A DNA stretch of 64,000 nt from Caulobacteraceae bacterium (lineage in GTDB: Bacteria; Pseudomonadota; Alphaproteobacteria; Caulobacterales; Caulobacteraceae), in assembly GCA_947475735.1 (NCBI GenBank), contig CANJLQ010000008.1, positions 1-64,000 on the forward strand, written 5' to 3'. Positions within the stretch are counted from its first letter, which is position 1. Each line of letters opens with the position of its first letter. Below the pieces are notes generated by a model. That model saw nothing but the letters and a program-made list of their open reading frames with translations, had not been told where the DNA came from and searched no databases. The position numbers and the translations under genes are program-made. Of the stretch, positions 9,945-18,708 are shown piece after piece.

Positions 9945-10382
9945 ATGACGCTCCACGCCGCCTACGACCCGTCCAACGTCTTCGCGAAGATCCTTCGCGG
10001 CGAGATGCCGGCGGTGAAGGTGTTCGAGGACGACGCCGTCCTGGCCTTCATGGATGTCTTCCCCCAGTCCGAGGGGCACGTCCTGCTGATCTCGAAGATC
10101 TCGACCGCCCGCAACCTGCTGGAGGCCGAGCCCGAGACCCTGACCGCGCTTGCATCGGCCACCCAGCGTTTGGCTCGCGCCGTGGTCAAGGCCCTGGGCT
10201 GCGACGGCGTGTCGGTCATGCAGTTCAACGGCGAGGCGGGCGGCCAGACCGTCTTCCACCTGCATTTTCACGTCATCCCCCGCTGGGCCGGCCGATCGCT
10301 GACGGGCCACGGTCAGGCGGGCATGGCCGACATGGACCAGCTGAAGGTCACAGCGGCGAAGATCGCGGCTGCGCTTCTTTAG
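9945..10382 (+). CDS. HIT family nucleotide-binding hydrolase
   Basis: A 145-residue histidine-triad protein (Hint/HinT branch) that hydrolyses nucleoside phosphoramidates or dinucleoside polyphosphates. The triad HLHFHVIP is intact, preceded by the QSEGHVLLISK segment and GVSVMQFNGEAGGQTVFHL. It is 8 bases after dxs on the same strand and likely co-transcribed. The nested palindromic element starts 12 bases after its stop and could act as a transcript end. Confidence 0.93.
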   Translation: MTLHAAYDPSNVFAKILRGEMPAVKVFEDDAVLAFMDVFPQSEGHVLLISKISTARNLLEAEPETLTALASATQRLARAVVKALGCDGVSVMQFNGEAGGQTVFHLHFHVIPRWAGRSLTGHGQAGMADMDQLKVTAAKIAAALL

Positions 10383-10393
10383 AACCTCGCGAC

Positions 10394-10599
10394 TTGTCAT
10401 CCCGGCCGAAGCGCAGCGGAGAGCCGGGACGCTGCCCGCTAGAGATTTCTCGCTGCCGGAAATCGCGCCAGCGATTGTCCGGCAGACAGGCGGATCGCAC
10501 CCGACTTTCTCCCGGACAGCCGCTGCGCGTCTTCCGGGAGCTTCTGGTATTGGGCGTCGTCGGTCCCGGCTCTCCGCTGCGCTTCGGCCGGGATGACAA
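10394..10599. repeat. Nested palindromic repeat element (about 206 bp)
   Basis: The ends are a perfect 37-bp inverted repeat (10394-10430 and 10563-10599, beginning TTGTCATCCCGGCCGAAG). Inside are two smaller hairpins: TGCCGGA with TCCGGCA on the left, and CTCCCGGA with TCCGGGAG on the right. It encodes nothing recognisable and fills the gap between the HIT gene and the convergent deacetylase gene. It resembles the intergenic palindromic units common in alphaproteobacteria and may also function as a bidirectional transcript terminator. Confidence 0.8.
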
Positions 10600-10626
10600 C
10601 AGCATGCAAACGGCAGCCGTCGGCGA

Positions 10627-11364
10627 TCAGCTCACTCGCGCCATCGCCACCCCTACCGGCAGGATGTCGAGCCCTGCCGCCTTGGCCAGCCGGATCACCC
10701 CGTCCAGATCGTCAGGCGTGCAGCCGTAAGGCGTAGGCCCATCCATCACGTCGTGGCCATAGGCGATCAGCCAGCCGCGCCGCTCCGCCGTCTCGGCCAT
10801 CAATGCCTCCAGGTCGTAGCCGGGCAGGCGACGGCTCTCCAGCCCGATGGCCTGCAACGCCGCCCGGTCGGCCCGCCCCGCGTTGACGCCGTCGCGCACG
10901 CCCCGCGCCAGTCCGAACCGCTCCGCCACCACGGCCTTGCCGACGACGGACACGTCCCCGAACGGCCAGGCGAAGGTCTCCATCCGGTGTCCGTCCAGTC
11001 GCTCGGCGATCCAGTAGGCGTTGCGGTCCAGATCGGCGGCATAGGCTCCGGGCGTGGCCCGCAGCGCGCTCAGATGGCTGAAGGTATGGCACCCTACCTC
11101 GTGGCCGGCGGCAAAGAGCTCTTGCAGATGTGCGGTCGTGAACTGGGGTAGGCCGAGGTTCTCACCGCTCTCCAGCCCCCCGCAGACATAGTAGGTCGCC
11201 TTGATCCCGTGCTCGGCCAGGATCGGCCCCGCCTCGGTCCAGGCGGTCTCGGGGATATCGTCGAACGACAGGCTGAACACGCCACGCTCGGGGGCGACTC
11301 GCATCGGCCGCACGTCCAGCCAGCGGCCGGCCCGGCGACGCATCTTGTCGAGAAAGGCGGACAT
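10627..11364 (-). CDS. Polysaccharide deacetylase (NodB homology)
   Basis: A 245-residue carbohydrate esterase family 4-like protein. The catalytic FSLSFDD motif is near residue 30, the zinc motif HTFSH is intact (EVGCHTFSHL), and WPFGD follows. This canonical active site separates it from the three PuuE-like proteins in the island. There is no signal peptide, so it is probably cytoplasmic or acts on a lipid-linked sugar. It ends 24 bases before the dinB stop side on the same strand and could be transcribed with dinB. Confidence 0.88.
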   Translation of the reverse strand: MSAFLDKMRRRAGRWLDVRPMRVAPERGVFSLSFDDIPETAWTEAGPILAEHGIKATYYVCGGLESGENLGLPQFTTAHLQELFAAGHEVGCHTFSHLSALRATPGAYAADLDRNAYWIAERLDGHRMETFAWPFGDVSVVGKAVVAERFGLARGVRDGVNAGRADRAALQAIGLESRRLPGYDLEALMAETAERRGWLIAYGHDVMDGPTPYGCTPDDLDGVIRLAKAAGLDILPVGVAMARVS

Positions 11365-11387
11365 GAAGGCACCCTAGCGGGCGAGAC

Positions 11388-12647
11388 TTAAGGCCGCTTC
11401 AACGCCCGGCCCGCCACGACCGCGCCGGCCCCGAACCTCTCGCGCAGAGCATCGATGGTCGTCTCGGTCTTCAGCGTCCGCTTCTCGGCCGAGGCGAACA
11501 GGCCCTCCGGCGCGTCCTCCGCGTCCTGGATATCCGCCAGCCCGATGCCGATCAGACGATACGGGCGGCCCAGCTCCGGCGTCAGCAGCTCGCGTCCGAC
11601 GGCGAACAGCCCCCGCGCCGTCTGCACCGGCTCGGGCAGGGTCTTTCGCCGCGTCACGATCTTGAAGTCCGTGCGGCGCAGCTTCAGCACGATCACACGG
11701 CTCGCCACGCCGTCGCGCCGGGCCTTGGACGCCACCTTCTCGCACAGCGGCCACAGCTCCGCCTCCAGGTCCTCGACCACCGTCAAGTCGGTGTTGAAGG
11801 TGGTCTCCGCGCTCATGCCGCGTCGGTCATGCTCGGGGTTCACCGACCGGGCGTCGCGGGCGTGGCTGAGGTCGTGCAGACGCAGGCCCGTCTCGCCATA
11901 GCGTTTGACCAGGTCGCGCACGTCCGCCGCCGCCAGATCGCCCACCGTGGCATAGCCGTCCGAGACCAGGGTCTTGCCGAACACCGGCCCGACGCCGGGC
12001 AGCACTCGCACCGATTTCGGGGCCAGCAAGGCCTGGGCATTCGCCGCGCCGATCACCGAGAACCCCCGCGGTTTGTCCAGCTCCGACGCGATCTTGGCCA
12101 GGAACCGGTTGGGGGCCAGGCCGATCGACACCGTCAGGCCGATCTCCGCCTCGATCTCGCGCTGCAGCCGGATCAGCTGCAGCGCCGGCGGGCCACCGTT
12201 CAGCCGCTCTGTGCCCGACAGATCGATCCACGCCTCGTCCAGCGACAGGGTCTGCACCAGGGGCGTCAGGGCGCGCACCTTCTCGAAGATGCGCCTGGAT
12301 TCCACGATGTATTTCGGAAAGCTGGGCTTCACCACGACCGCGTCGGGGCACGCCTTCAGCGCCTTGAACATCGGCATGGCCGATCCGACGCCATACAGCC
12401 GCGCGATGTAGCAGGCGGTCGTCACCACGCCCCGCACCCCGCCGCCCACGATCACCGGTTTGTCGCGCAGCTCGGGCCGGTCGCGCTTCTCGACCGAGGC
12501 GTAGAAGGCGTCGCAGTCCAGGTGGGCGATCGACAGATCGGACAGTTCCGGGTCGCTGACGACGCGCGGCGACCCACAGGCCGGGCAACGCGTGACCGCG
12601 TCGGCTCCGGTCCACAGGCACTCGCGACAGATGGCGGTAATGGTCAA
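11388..12647 (-). CDS. dinB: DNA polymerase IV with N-terminal zinc-ribbon
   Basis: A Y-family translesion polymerase of about 419 residues. The catalytic acidic motifs are [15 protein letters not shown] near the N-terminus and [15 protein letters not shown], followed by the helix-hairpin-helix segment [15 protein letters not shown]. The N-terminus carries CRECLWTG...CPACGS, a C4 zinc-ribbon-like extension seen in many caulobacterial DinB proteins (from memory) but absent in E. coli. There is no ATG near the conserved start: I chose TTG at 12647 (reads [10 protein letters not shown]); an ATG at 12728 would add 27 unconserved residues and run into the divergent divK promoter. Confidence 0.9.
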   Translation of the reverse strand: MTITAICRECLWTGADAVTRCPACGSPRVVSDPELSDLSIAHLDCDAFYASVEKRDRPELRDKPVIVGGGVRGVVTTACYIARLYGVGSAMPMFKALKACPDAVVVKPSFPKYIVESRRIFEKVRALTPLVQTLSLDEAWIDLSGTERLNGGPPALQLIRLQREIEAEIGLTVSIGLAPNRFLAKIASELDKPRGFSVIGAANAQALLAPKSVRVLPGVGPVFGKTLVSDGYATVGDLAAADVRDLVKRYGETGLRLHDLSHARDARSVNPEHDRRGMSAETTFNTDLTVVEDLEAELWPLCEKVASKARRDGVASRVIVLKLRRTDFKIVTRRKTLPEPVQTARGLFAVGRELLTPELGRPYRLIGIGLADIQDAEDAPEGLFASAEKRTLKTETTIDALRERFGAGAVVAGRALKRP

Positions 12648-12742
12648 GCTGGTCGTCCCGACTTCACGCCAACTTAAGACTGGATCGGCTAGATCGGAAC
12701 CGAAGACGGCGAAACGTCCGCCGCGCAAGGCCCCGGGTGGTG

Positions 12743-13126
12743 ATGTCCAAGAAAGTCCTCATCGTCGAGGATAACGAGCTGAACATGAAGCTTTTTCATG
12801 ATCTGCTCGATTCCCAGGGCTATCAGACCCTGCAGACCCGCGAGGGCCTGCAGGCGATGGCTCTGGCGCGCCAGCACATGCCCGACCTGATCCTGATGGA
12901 CATCCAGCTGCCCGAGATCAGCGGCCTGGAAGTGACCAAATGGCTGAAGGACGACGAAGAGCTGAACCACATCCCCATCATCGCCGTGACCGCCTTCGCC
13001 ATGAAGGGCGACGAGGAGCGGATCCGCAAGGGTGGCTGCGAGGCCTATATCTCCAAGCCGATCTCGGTGATGCACTTCCTGGAAACGGTGAAGAAGCACC
13101 TGAACGTCCCGGTCGCGGTGGGCTAG
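12743..13126 (+). CDS. divK: Single-domain response regulator DivK
   Basis: A 127-residue receiver domain without an output domain. Phospho-acceptor D53 lies in [13 protein letters not shown] and the conserved lysine K105 in YISKPISV. The sequence [20 protein letters not shown] is nearly that of Caulobacter DivK, which is phosphorylated by DivJ/PleC kinases and relays cell-fate signals through DivL-CckA to CtrA. ATG 12743 was preferred to the GTG at 12737. It lies directly upstream of pleD, as in Caulobacter. One TTAA half-site (12672) is upstream, but I see no full CtrA box. Confidence 0.95.
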   Translation: MSKKVLIVEDNELNMKLFHDLLDSQGYQTLQTREGLQAMALARQHMPDLILMDIQLPEISGLEVTKWLKDDEELNHIPIIAVTAFAMKGDEERIRKGGCEAYISKPISVMHFLETVKKHLNVPVAVG

Positions 13127-13130
13127 GGCC

Positions 13131-14495
13131 ATGACCGCACGCATCCTGGTGGTCGACGACGTCGAGGCGAACGTCCGCCTGCTCGAGGCCAAGCTGACCA
13201 TCGAATACTACGACGTCCTCACCTGCTCGGACGGAGCCACGGCTGTGCGCCTGGCCGCCGAGGAGACGCCGGACATCATCCTGCTGGACGTCATGATGCC
13301 GGGCATGGACGGGTTCGAGACCTGTCGCCGGATCAAGGCCGATCCGGCCTCCGCGCACATCCCCGTGGTCCTCGTCACCGCCTTGGACGGCCGCGAGGAC
13401 CGGATCAAGGGACTGGAGGCCGGTGCCGACGACTTCGTCACCAAGCCGATCGACGACGTCGTCCTGTTCGCTCGCGTCAAGTCGCTGGCGCGGCTCAAGA
13501 TGATCATGGACGAGCTGCGCGAGCGCGAGGAGAGCGGTCGCCGCCTCGGCGTGGCGTCGGATGGTGCGGGCCGGCTGCGCGGTTCCGGCGGCCGGGTGCT
13601 GATCGTGGACGACAACCCGCGCCAGGCCGCCCGGATCGCCGAGGAGCTGATCCGCGAACACCGCCCGGCGATCGAGACCGATATCTTGGCGGGGCTGGCG
13701 GCCTCCAAGACCCCCATCGACCTGATGATCGTCAACGTCGCGGCCGCCGACTTCGACGGTCTGCGCCTGGTCGCCCAGGTGCGGTCGGCCGAAGCCACGC
13801 GACACCTGCCGATCCTCGCCGTCGTCGATCCCGCCGACCGTCCCCGTCTGGTCAAGGCGCTGGAGCTGGGCGTCAACGACATCCTGACCAAGCCGGTCGA
13901 TCCTGAGGAACTGGCCGCCCGCGCCCGCACCCAGGTCCGCCGCAAACGCTACACCGACTTCCTGCGCGAAAAGCTGGACTACAGCCTGGAAATGGCCGTG
14001 ACCGACGCCCTGACGGGGCTGCACAATCGCCGCTACATGGCCGGCCAGCTCCAGGCCTTCGTCAGCCGCGCGGCCCTGGGGGGCGAGCCGGTGTCGGTGC
14101 TGGTCATGGACATCGACCACTTCAAGAAGGTCAACGACGGCTTCGGCCACGACGCGGGCGACGAGGTGCTGCGCGAGTTCGCCGTGCGCCTCGCCACCAA
14201 CGTCCGCGCCGTCGACCTGCCCTGCCGTCTGGGCGGCGAGGAGTTCGTCGTGGTCATGCCGGGCACCGACATGGAGGACGCCCGACGCATCGCCGAGCGC
14301 ATCCGCCGCGACGTCGGCACCACGCCGTTCCGCGTCCTGGGCGGGCGCGAGCAGTTGACGGTGACCGTCTCGGTCGGCGTCGCGGCCTGCACCGGCGTGG
14401 GCGACACGCCCGAGGCCCTGCTGAAGCGTGCCGACGAAGGCGTGTACGAGGCCAAGGCGTCCGGCCGCGACAAGGTCATCGCCCGCGCGGCGTGA
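13131..14495 (+). CDS. pleD: Diguanylate cyclase response regulator PleD
   Basis: A 454-residue cell-cycle diguanylate cyclase making cyclic di-GMP at the stalked pole. Order: receiver 1 (phospho-acceptor D53), receiver-like adaptor 2 (about 155-275, the acceptor replaced in MIVNVAAADF), then GGDEF with active-site GGEEF at 368-372. The inhibitory I-site RxxD (R359, D362) is five residues before it, so product inhibition should be intact. Full length with the same architecture as Caulobacter PleD. It follows divK by 4 bases in one operon. Confidence 0.96.
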   Translation: MTARILVVDDVEANVRLLEAKLTIEYYDVLTCSDGATAVRLAAEETPDIILLDVMMPGMDGFETCRRIKADPASAHIPVVLVTALDGREDRIKGLEAGADDFVTKPIDDVVLFARVKSLARLKMIMDELREREESGRRLGVASDGAGRLRGSGGRVLIVDDNPRQAARIAEELIREHRPAIETDILAGLAASKTPIDLMIVNVAAADFDGLRLVAQVRSAEATRHLPILAVVDPADRPRLVKALELGVNDILTKPVDPEELAARARTQVRRKRYTDFLREKLDYSLEMAVTDALTGLHNRRYMAGQLQAFVSRAALGGEPVSVLVMDIDHFKKVNDGFGHDAGDEVLREFAVRLATNVRAVDLPCRLGGEEFVVVMPGTDMEDARRIAERIRRDVGTTPFRVLGGREQLTVTVSVGVAACTGVGDTPEALLKRADEGVYEAKASGRDKVIARAA

Positions 14496-14999
14496 TCAGG
14501 TCGGCGCCGTTGCGTTCACCGCCACCGTCCGGATCTGCTCGGCCGGGTCCCGGTCGATAAGGTTGATCAGAACGCCATCCGGATCGCGCAGGCAGACTTC
14601 CATCTGGCTGCGATGCGGCATGGTGAAGGTGATCGGGTCGGGCGACCAGGTCGCGCCTGCCTCGCGGGCCGCGGTCAGCACCTGCATGAAGGGCTGGGCA
14701 TAAAACACCAGGGCGGTCTCGCCGAGGCGCGGGGGACCGGCGGGGGTGGGCAGAGGCTCCGGCAGAGGCGTCAGCTCGAACAGACCGACCATGCCGAAGT
14801 TCGCGGCGTCGACGCCGCGCTTCAGGATCCGGCATCGCAGGGTCGACCCCGCCGGAACCTGCAGCGCGCCTTGCGAGGATTCCGGGTCCAGGTCGCCCTC
14901 GTAATAGACGGCGTCGAGACCCAGCGCGCGATAGAAGACCGTCGATCGCTCGATATCCGAGCAGAACACCGCCGACCGGATCAGGCTGGAGACCGGCAT
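14496..14999 (-). CDS. VOC (glyoxalase/bleomycin-resistance) family protein, cytoplasmic
   Basis: A 167-residue vicinal-oxygen-chelate fold protein. The N-terminal half-module reads SAVFCSDIERSTVFYRALGL and the C-terminal one ends LRDPDGVLINLIDRD. The frame is open upstream of the ATG at 14999, but that region is the neighbouring gene. It is paralogous to the exported VOC proteins at 44049 and 48599 of the same island. It is the last gene of a three-gene operon behind the methyltransferase, with a TGATG overlap. Substrate unknown; no signal peptide. The gene is convergent with pleD, their stop codons being adjacent. Confidence 0.82.
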   Translation of the reverse strand: MPVSSLIRSAVFCSDIERSTVFYRALGLDAVYYEGDLDPESSQGALQVPAGSTLRCRILKRGVDAANFGMVGLFELTPLPEPLPTPAGPPRLGETALVFYAQPFMQVLTAAREAGATWSPDPITFTMPHRSQMEVCLRDPDGVLINLIDRDPAEQIRTVAVNATAPT

Positions 15000-15361
15000 C
15001 AGGCGTCGGCCTTCGACACTTCGAGCGCGACCTCTTCGGAGGCAAGGTCGTCCTTGGTCTGGACGGCTTCGGCCTCTTGCTGGAGCGTCCGCAGCACGCG
15101 GTTCAGATATTCCTGCATCCAAAGACCCCGCTCGGCGGCCTGGTCCTTGGTCGGCTCGAAGGTCTCGATCTCGGCGCGGGCGATCAGACCCTTGGCCTCC
15201 AGCAGGCGTTCGACCGTGTCCAGCCGCTCGCGCGTGACCGCCAGTTCCTGGACCGTCGCCATCAGGATGTTCAGCACCCGCTCGACCGAGGGGTCCATGA
15301 AATGGGGCCGCTTGCCCGCCGGCTTGGCCGAGGACAGGGCCAGGGCGAGATCGACGCTCAT
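14999..15361 (-). CDS. Hypothetical helical protein in the methyltransferase operon
   Basis: A 120-residue acidic, mostly helical protein of unknown function. Its middle is heptad-like (VQELAVTRERLDTVERLLEAKGL), suggesting a short coiled coil, and it is rich in Glu and Ala near the C-terminus. No signal peptide or known domain. It overlaps the methyltransferase gene by ATGA and the VOC gene by TGATG, so all three are translationally coupled and it probably works with one of them. The N-terminal ATG (15361) is the only start consistent with these overlaps. Confidence 0.7.
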   Translation of the reverse strand: MSVDLALALSSAKPAGKRPHFMDPSVERVLNILMATVQELAVTRERLDTVERLLEAKGLIARAEIETFEPTKDQAAERGLWMQEYLNRVLRTLQQEAEAVQTKDDLASEEVALEVSKADA

Positions 15362-16599
15362 TTCACCGCGCCCACGACGTGCCAGGCGGCCTTGCGCCCA
15401 TAGTCCTCGCCCTCGTCGTCGGCGGCGTCGGGGAAGACGTCCCGATCCACCACGGCTGTGACCCCGTCGTGGATCAGCTTCGCGCGGTCGAAGCCCGCCT
15501 CGATCATGAAGCCGTCGATGTCGAGCTCGTGCATCGTGCTCCAAAAGGGCTCGTTGTTGTAGAAGGCGTCCCAGTCGCGCATGGCCTGCTCGAACAGGGG
15601 CATGTCGGCGGCGTACTGGGGCTGTTCTACGTGCAGCACGATGCCGCCGGGCGACAGCACGCGGTGCGTCTCGGCGAAGATGGCCTTCATCGAGGTCAGC
15701 GACAGTTCGTGCAGGGTCATGGTGGTCTGCACCCAGTCGAACGACCCGTCGGCCCAGCGCGACAGGTCCGACCCATCCCCCTGGACGAAGCGCACGTTCT
15801 CGATACCCATCGTCTTCGCTCGCGCCGCGCCGTAACGCAGCATGGGCGCGCCGACATCGAGCGCGATCACCTCGGCGTCCGGAAACGCTTCCGCGATCGG
15901 CAGGACGTTCTGGCCCAGGTTGGCCCCGATATCGAGGATGCGGCGGGGCCGGAAGTCCGGCAGGTTCTTCTTCACCCACCGCACGACGGCATGGCCGCCG
16001 CCGTCCGAGAACCGGCCCAGCGCTCCGCCCGTCGTGGCGAAGATGCCGCTGTCATAGTTGGCCGCGCCCGAAACGTCGCCGGGGAAGACTTCGCGGTGAT
16101 AGCTGCCGGGCATGCAGTGGTGATCGACCGCCGAGACATACCGCGGGATCGGCAGGGCGGGGTCCAGTTCCAGCCGGTCGCCCGAAGCCGTCAGGGCATC
16201 GACCTTGGCGGCGAGCGTCTCGGCCTGACGGAGCGCCAGCCATCGTCCCGCCTGCTGGCGCTGTTCCATCGTCGCCCGGCGCAGCGCCGACCAGCCCTGA
16301 TAGTAGGGGTCATTCAGCAGGGCCTTTCGGACCTCATGCCGATCCTTCGGCGCGCGGCCTTCGCGGACCTCGAAGCCTGGCCCGGCCCGCCGCTCCCACA
16401 CCGTCTTCACCGCCGGCATGACCTTGGTCGACAGGTGCCGGTTCATGTGGGCCAGGAAGTTGAACCGCGCGATCTCGTCGTGGCTGGTCTCGGGGAAAAC
16501 GCCATGGCGGCCGACCACGCGATAGTCGGGCGGACCGGCGTAGGTTTCGGCCGGGCCCCCATTCTTGAGACCCGCCTTCAGATCGGGAGAACCATCCAT
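15358..16599 (-). CDS. Class I SAM-dependent methyltransferase
   Basis: A 413-residue protein with a Rossmann methyltransferase domain in its C-terminal half: motif I RRILDIGANLGQNVLP near 220-233, the acidic AdoMet ribose ligand in AEVIALDVGAPML, and FDWVQTTMTLHEL as motif IV. The N-terminal 200 residues are not recognisable and may bind substrate. First gene of an operon with the 120-residue protein and a VOC protein, transcribed divergently from the HapK-like operon across a perfect type-1 operator (16625-16652). Part of the island regulon; the methyl acceptor is unknown. Confidence 0.85.
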   Translation of the reverse strand: MDGSPDLKAGLKNGGPAETYAGPPDYRVVGRHGVFPETSHDEIARFNFLAHMNRHLSTKVMPAVKTVWERRAGPGFEVREGRAPKDRHEVRKALLNDPYYQGWSALRRATMEQRQQAGRWLALRQAETLAAKVDALTASGDRLELDPALPIPRYVSAVDHHCMPGSYHREVFPGDVSGAANYDSGIFATTGGALGRFSDGGGHAVVRWVKKNLPDFRPRRILDIGANLGQNVLPIAEAFPDAEVIALDVGAPMLRYGAARAKTMGIENVRFVQGDGSDLSRWADGSFDWVQTTMTLHELSLTSMKAIFAETHRVLSPGGIVLHVEQPQYAADMPLFEQAMRDWDAFYNNEPFWSTMHELDIDGFMIEAGFDRAKLIHDGVTAVVDRDVFPDAADDEGEDYGRKAAWHVVGAVK

Positions 16600-16624
16600 T
16601 GTCGACCTCCGGGGCTTGCCGCGT

Positions 16625-16652
16625 GCAAATGATATAGGATTATATCATTTGC
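16625..16652. promoter_or_regulatory. Type-1 operator, copy A (perfect palindrome)
   Basis: Perfect 12-bp inverted repeat, GCAAATGATATA and its complement, separated by GGAT. It lies between the divergent methyltransferase (start 16599) and HapK-like (start 16688) operons. One of seven copies of the same motif in the island. The likely ligand is the HutC-type regulator encoded at 38681. Confidence 0.85.
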
Positions 16653-16687
16653 CCGTCGAGGGTTCCGAACCATCAAGGATGACGCAT

Positions 16688-16999
16688 ATGGCCGCGACCC
16701 GCATCTTCGCCCTGTTCAACCTGAAGCCCGGACAGGATTCCGCCGCCTACGAGGCGTGGGCCAGGGCCAGCGACATGCCCGCCGTGCGCGCCATGAGCTC
16801 GGTCGACGACTTCCAGGTGCAGAAGGTCGAGGGGCTGCTGGGCTCCGACGCGCCCGCGCCTTACGGCTACATCGAGACCATCGACGTCAACGATATGGGC
16901 CGCTTCTTCGAGGAGGTCTCGACCCCCGCCGCCCAGAAGATCGCCGGCGAGTTCCAGTCCATGGTCGATGTGACCTTCCTGGTCACCAAGAGCCTGTGA
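16688..16999 (+). CDS. REDY-like protein (HapK family)
   Basis: A 103-residue protein resembling HapK, a small ferredoxin-like alpha/beta protein encoded in the Hahella prodigiosin cluster, whose biochemical role is not established. The start RIFALFNLKPGQD and the pattern YGYIETIDVNDM fit the family (recognition from memory, no alignment run). The ATG at 16688 is preferred to 16679 because AAGGA at 16674-16679 is then correctly spaced. First gene of a four-gene operon with SDR, PuuE-like and GST genes under type-1 operator A. Confidence 0.72.
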   Translation: MAATRIFALFNLKPGQDSAAYEAWARASDMPAVRAMSSVDDFQVQKVEGLLGSDAPAPYGYIETIDVNDMGRFFEEVSTPAAQKIAGEFQSMVDVTFLVTKSL

Positions 17000-17823
17000 T
17001 GGGCCGCTTCGACGGCAAGGTCGCGGTCGTCACCGGCTCCGGCCGCCGCAAGGGTCTGGGCGAGGCCATCGCCCGGAAGCTGGCCGGCGAGGGGGCGCAC
17101 GTCGTCATCTCGGACATCGGCGCCTCGAAGGACGCGGCGACGCCGGGTGCCATGATCGGCGCGACCAAGGAGATGGCGGCCATCGCGGCGGAGCTGCCGG
17201 GCGCCAGCACCTGCGTCTGCGACGTGCGCGATCCGGCCCAGGTGCGGGCCCTGGCGGCCCATGCGGTCCAGACCCGCGGCGGGCTGGACATCTGGGTCAA
17301 CAACGCCGGCATCGGCTACATCATGAAGCCCCTGATGGAGGTGACCCCCGACGACTGGCGCGCCGTCATCGACGTCAACCTGTCGGGCTGTTTCTACGGC
17401 ATCCAGGCGGCGGCCGAGGTCATGATCGCTCAGGGAAGGGGAGGCCGGATCGTCAACATCGCCTCCCAGGCCGCCAAGTCCGGCTTCCCCCATGCCCAGG
17501 CCTATACGGCGTCGAAGCACGGCCTGGTGGGCCTGACCCGCTCGGCCGCGATCGAACTGGGCCCGCACGGGATCACCCTGAACAACGTCTGCCCCAACCA
17601 CGTCACCACGGGCCTGGGCGCCTGGCAGAACGAGTATTTCGCCAAGGTGGTCGGGGCAGCCTCGGTCGACGACTATCTGAAGGCCATGGCCAACCGCATC
17701 CCGATGCGCCGCCCCGGCCTGCCCGAGGACACCGCCGACGCCGTCGCCTTCCTGTGCTCGGACGAAGCCAAATACATCACCGCCGAGAGCCTTAACGTCT
17801 CCGGCGGCGAGGAGCCCCACTGA
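16999..17823 (+). CDS. Short-chain dehydrogenase/reductase
   Basis: A 274-residue classical SDR oxidoreductase. The cofactor motif TGSGRRKGLG is at 12-21, NNAG at 101-104, and the catalytic Ser156, Tyr169 and Lys173 (YTASK) are intact. The acidic residue at the end of the second strand (SDIG) suggests NAD preference. It overlaps the HapK-like gene by TGATG and ends directly before the PuuE-like gene. Together with the regulon context, this points to oxidation or reduction of a pathway alcohol or ketone; the substrate is unknown. Confidence 0.9.
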   Translation: MGRFDGKVAVVTGSGRRKGLGEAIARKLAGEGAHVVISDIGASKDAATPGAMIGATKEMAAIAAELPGASTCVCDVRDPAQVRALAAHAVQTRGGLDIWVNNAGIGYIMKPLMEVTPDDWRAVIDVNLSGCFYGIQAAAEVMIAQGRGGRIVNIASQAAKSGFPHAQAYTASKHGLVGLTRSAAIELGPHGITLNNVCPNHVTTGLGAWQNEYFAKVVGAASVDDYLKAMANRIPMRRPGLPEDTADAVAFLCSDEAKYITAESLNVSGGEEPH

Positions 17824-18708
17824 ATGCCCGCACCCGCTGATTTCGTCTGGCCCGGCGGCCATCGCCTGGCCCTGTCCATCGTCGTCAACGTCGAGGAAGG
17901 GGCCGAGCAGAACATCCGCGACGGCGACAAGGGGCCGGAGCCCGTCGACGAACTCTCCGCCGTGCCCAAGCGGCCGATGCGGATGCACGGCAATGAGTCG
18001 AACTACCAGTACGGCATCAAGGCCGGCGCGCCGCGCATCCTCAAGCTGTTGGATCAGCACCGCATCGAGGCGACCTGGACGGCGGCGGCCCTGGCGCTGG
18101 AGCGGGCGCCGGAGCTGGCGGCGCAGATCGTTGCGCGGGGCGACGAAGTCTGCTGCCACGGCTGGCGCTGGGCGCACCAGTTCTGGATGGACGAGGAGAA
18201 GGAGCGCGACTTCATCCGGAAGGGCTGGGAGTCCATCGAACGCACGACCGGCCAGCGGCCGACCGGCTGGCTCAGCCGCTATCTGCATACCGAGGCGACG
18301 CGGCGGCTGCTGGTCGAGGAGGGGTTCGCCTATCACATGGACGACTATTCCGACGACTTCCCCTTCTGGGACGTGGTCGAGACGGCCGATGGCGTCAAAC
18401 CCATCGTCATCCTGCCCTATGCTCTGGATTCCAACGACATGAAGTTCTGGCTGGCCCCGGCGCTGACGGCGCGGGACTGGCTGCAGTACGCCACCGACAC
18501 CTTCGACCAGATGCACGCCGAGGCCATGGACGGCGAGACCAAGATGATGAGCCTGGGTCTGCATCTGAGGATCATCGGCCGGCCCGGGCGGATCGGCGCC
18601 TTCCGGGGATTCCTGGAGCACATCGCCGGCAAGCCTGGCGTCTGGATCACCAGCCGCGCCAAGATCGCCGAGGCCTTCGCCGCCGCCGTCCCGCCGCCCG
18701 CCGCATGA
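17824..18708 (+). CDS. PuuE-like polysaccharide-deacetylase-fold hydrolase (allantoinase/cyclic amide type)
   Basis: A 294-residue NodB-fold protein of the PuuE group, whose founding members are metal-independent allantoinases that open a cyclic amide ring. Family landmarks are VVNVEEGAEQNIRDGD, DEVCCHGWRWAHQFW with ERDFI, GWLSRYLHTEATRRLL and DYSDDFPFW. The canonical deacetylase Asp-Asp and HxxxH zinc motifs are absent, so sugar deacetylation is unlikely. It overlaps the GST gene by ATGA. Two related genes lie at 49450 and 50378 in the same regulon. Cyclic imide or lactam hydrolysis is the best guess. Confidence 0.82.
   Translation: MPAPADFVWPGGHRLALSIVVNVEEGAEQNIRDGDKGPEPVDELSAVPKRPMRMHGNESNYQYGIKAGAPRILKLLDQHRIEATWTAAALALERAPELAAQIVARGDEVCCHGWRWAHQFWMDEEKERDFIRKGWESIERTTGQRPTGWLSRYLHTEATRRLLVEEGFAYHMDDYSDDFPFWDVVETADGVKPIVILPYALDSNDMKFWLAPALTARDWLQYATDTFDQMHAEAMDGETKMMSLGLHLRIIGRPGRIGAFRGFLEHIAGKPGVWITSRAKIAEAFAAAVPPPAA

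Noticed and set aside
12648..12742. CtrA box upstream of divK
   Set aside because: Only one TTAA half-site (12672) is visible; no second half at the required spacing.
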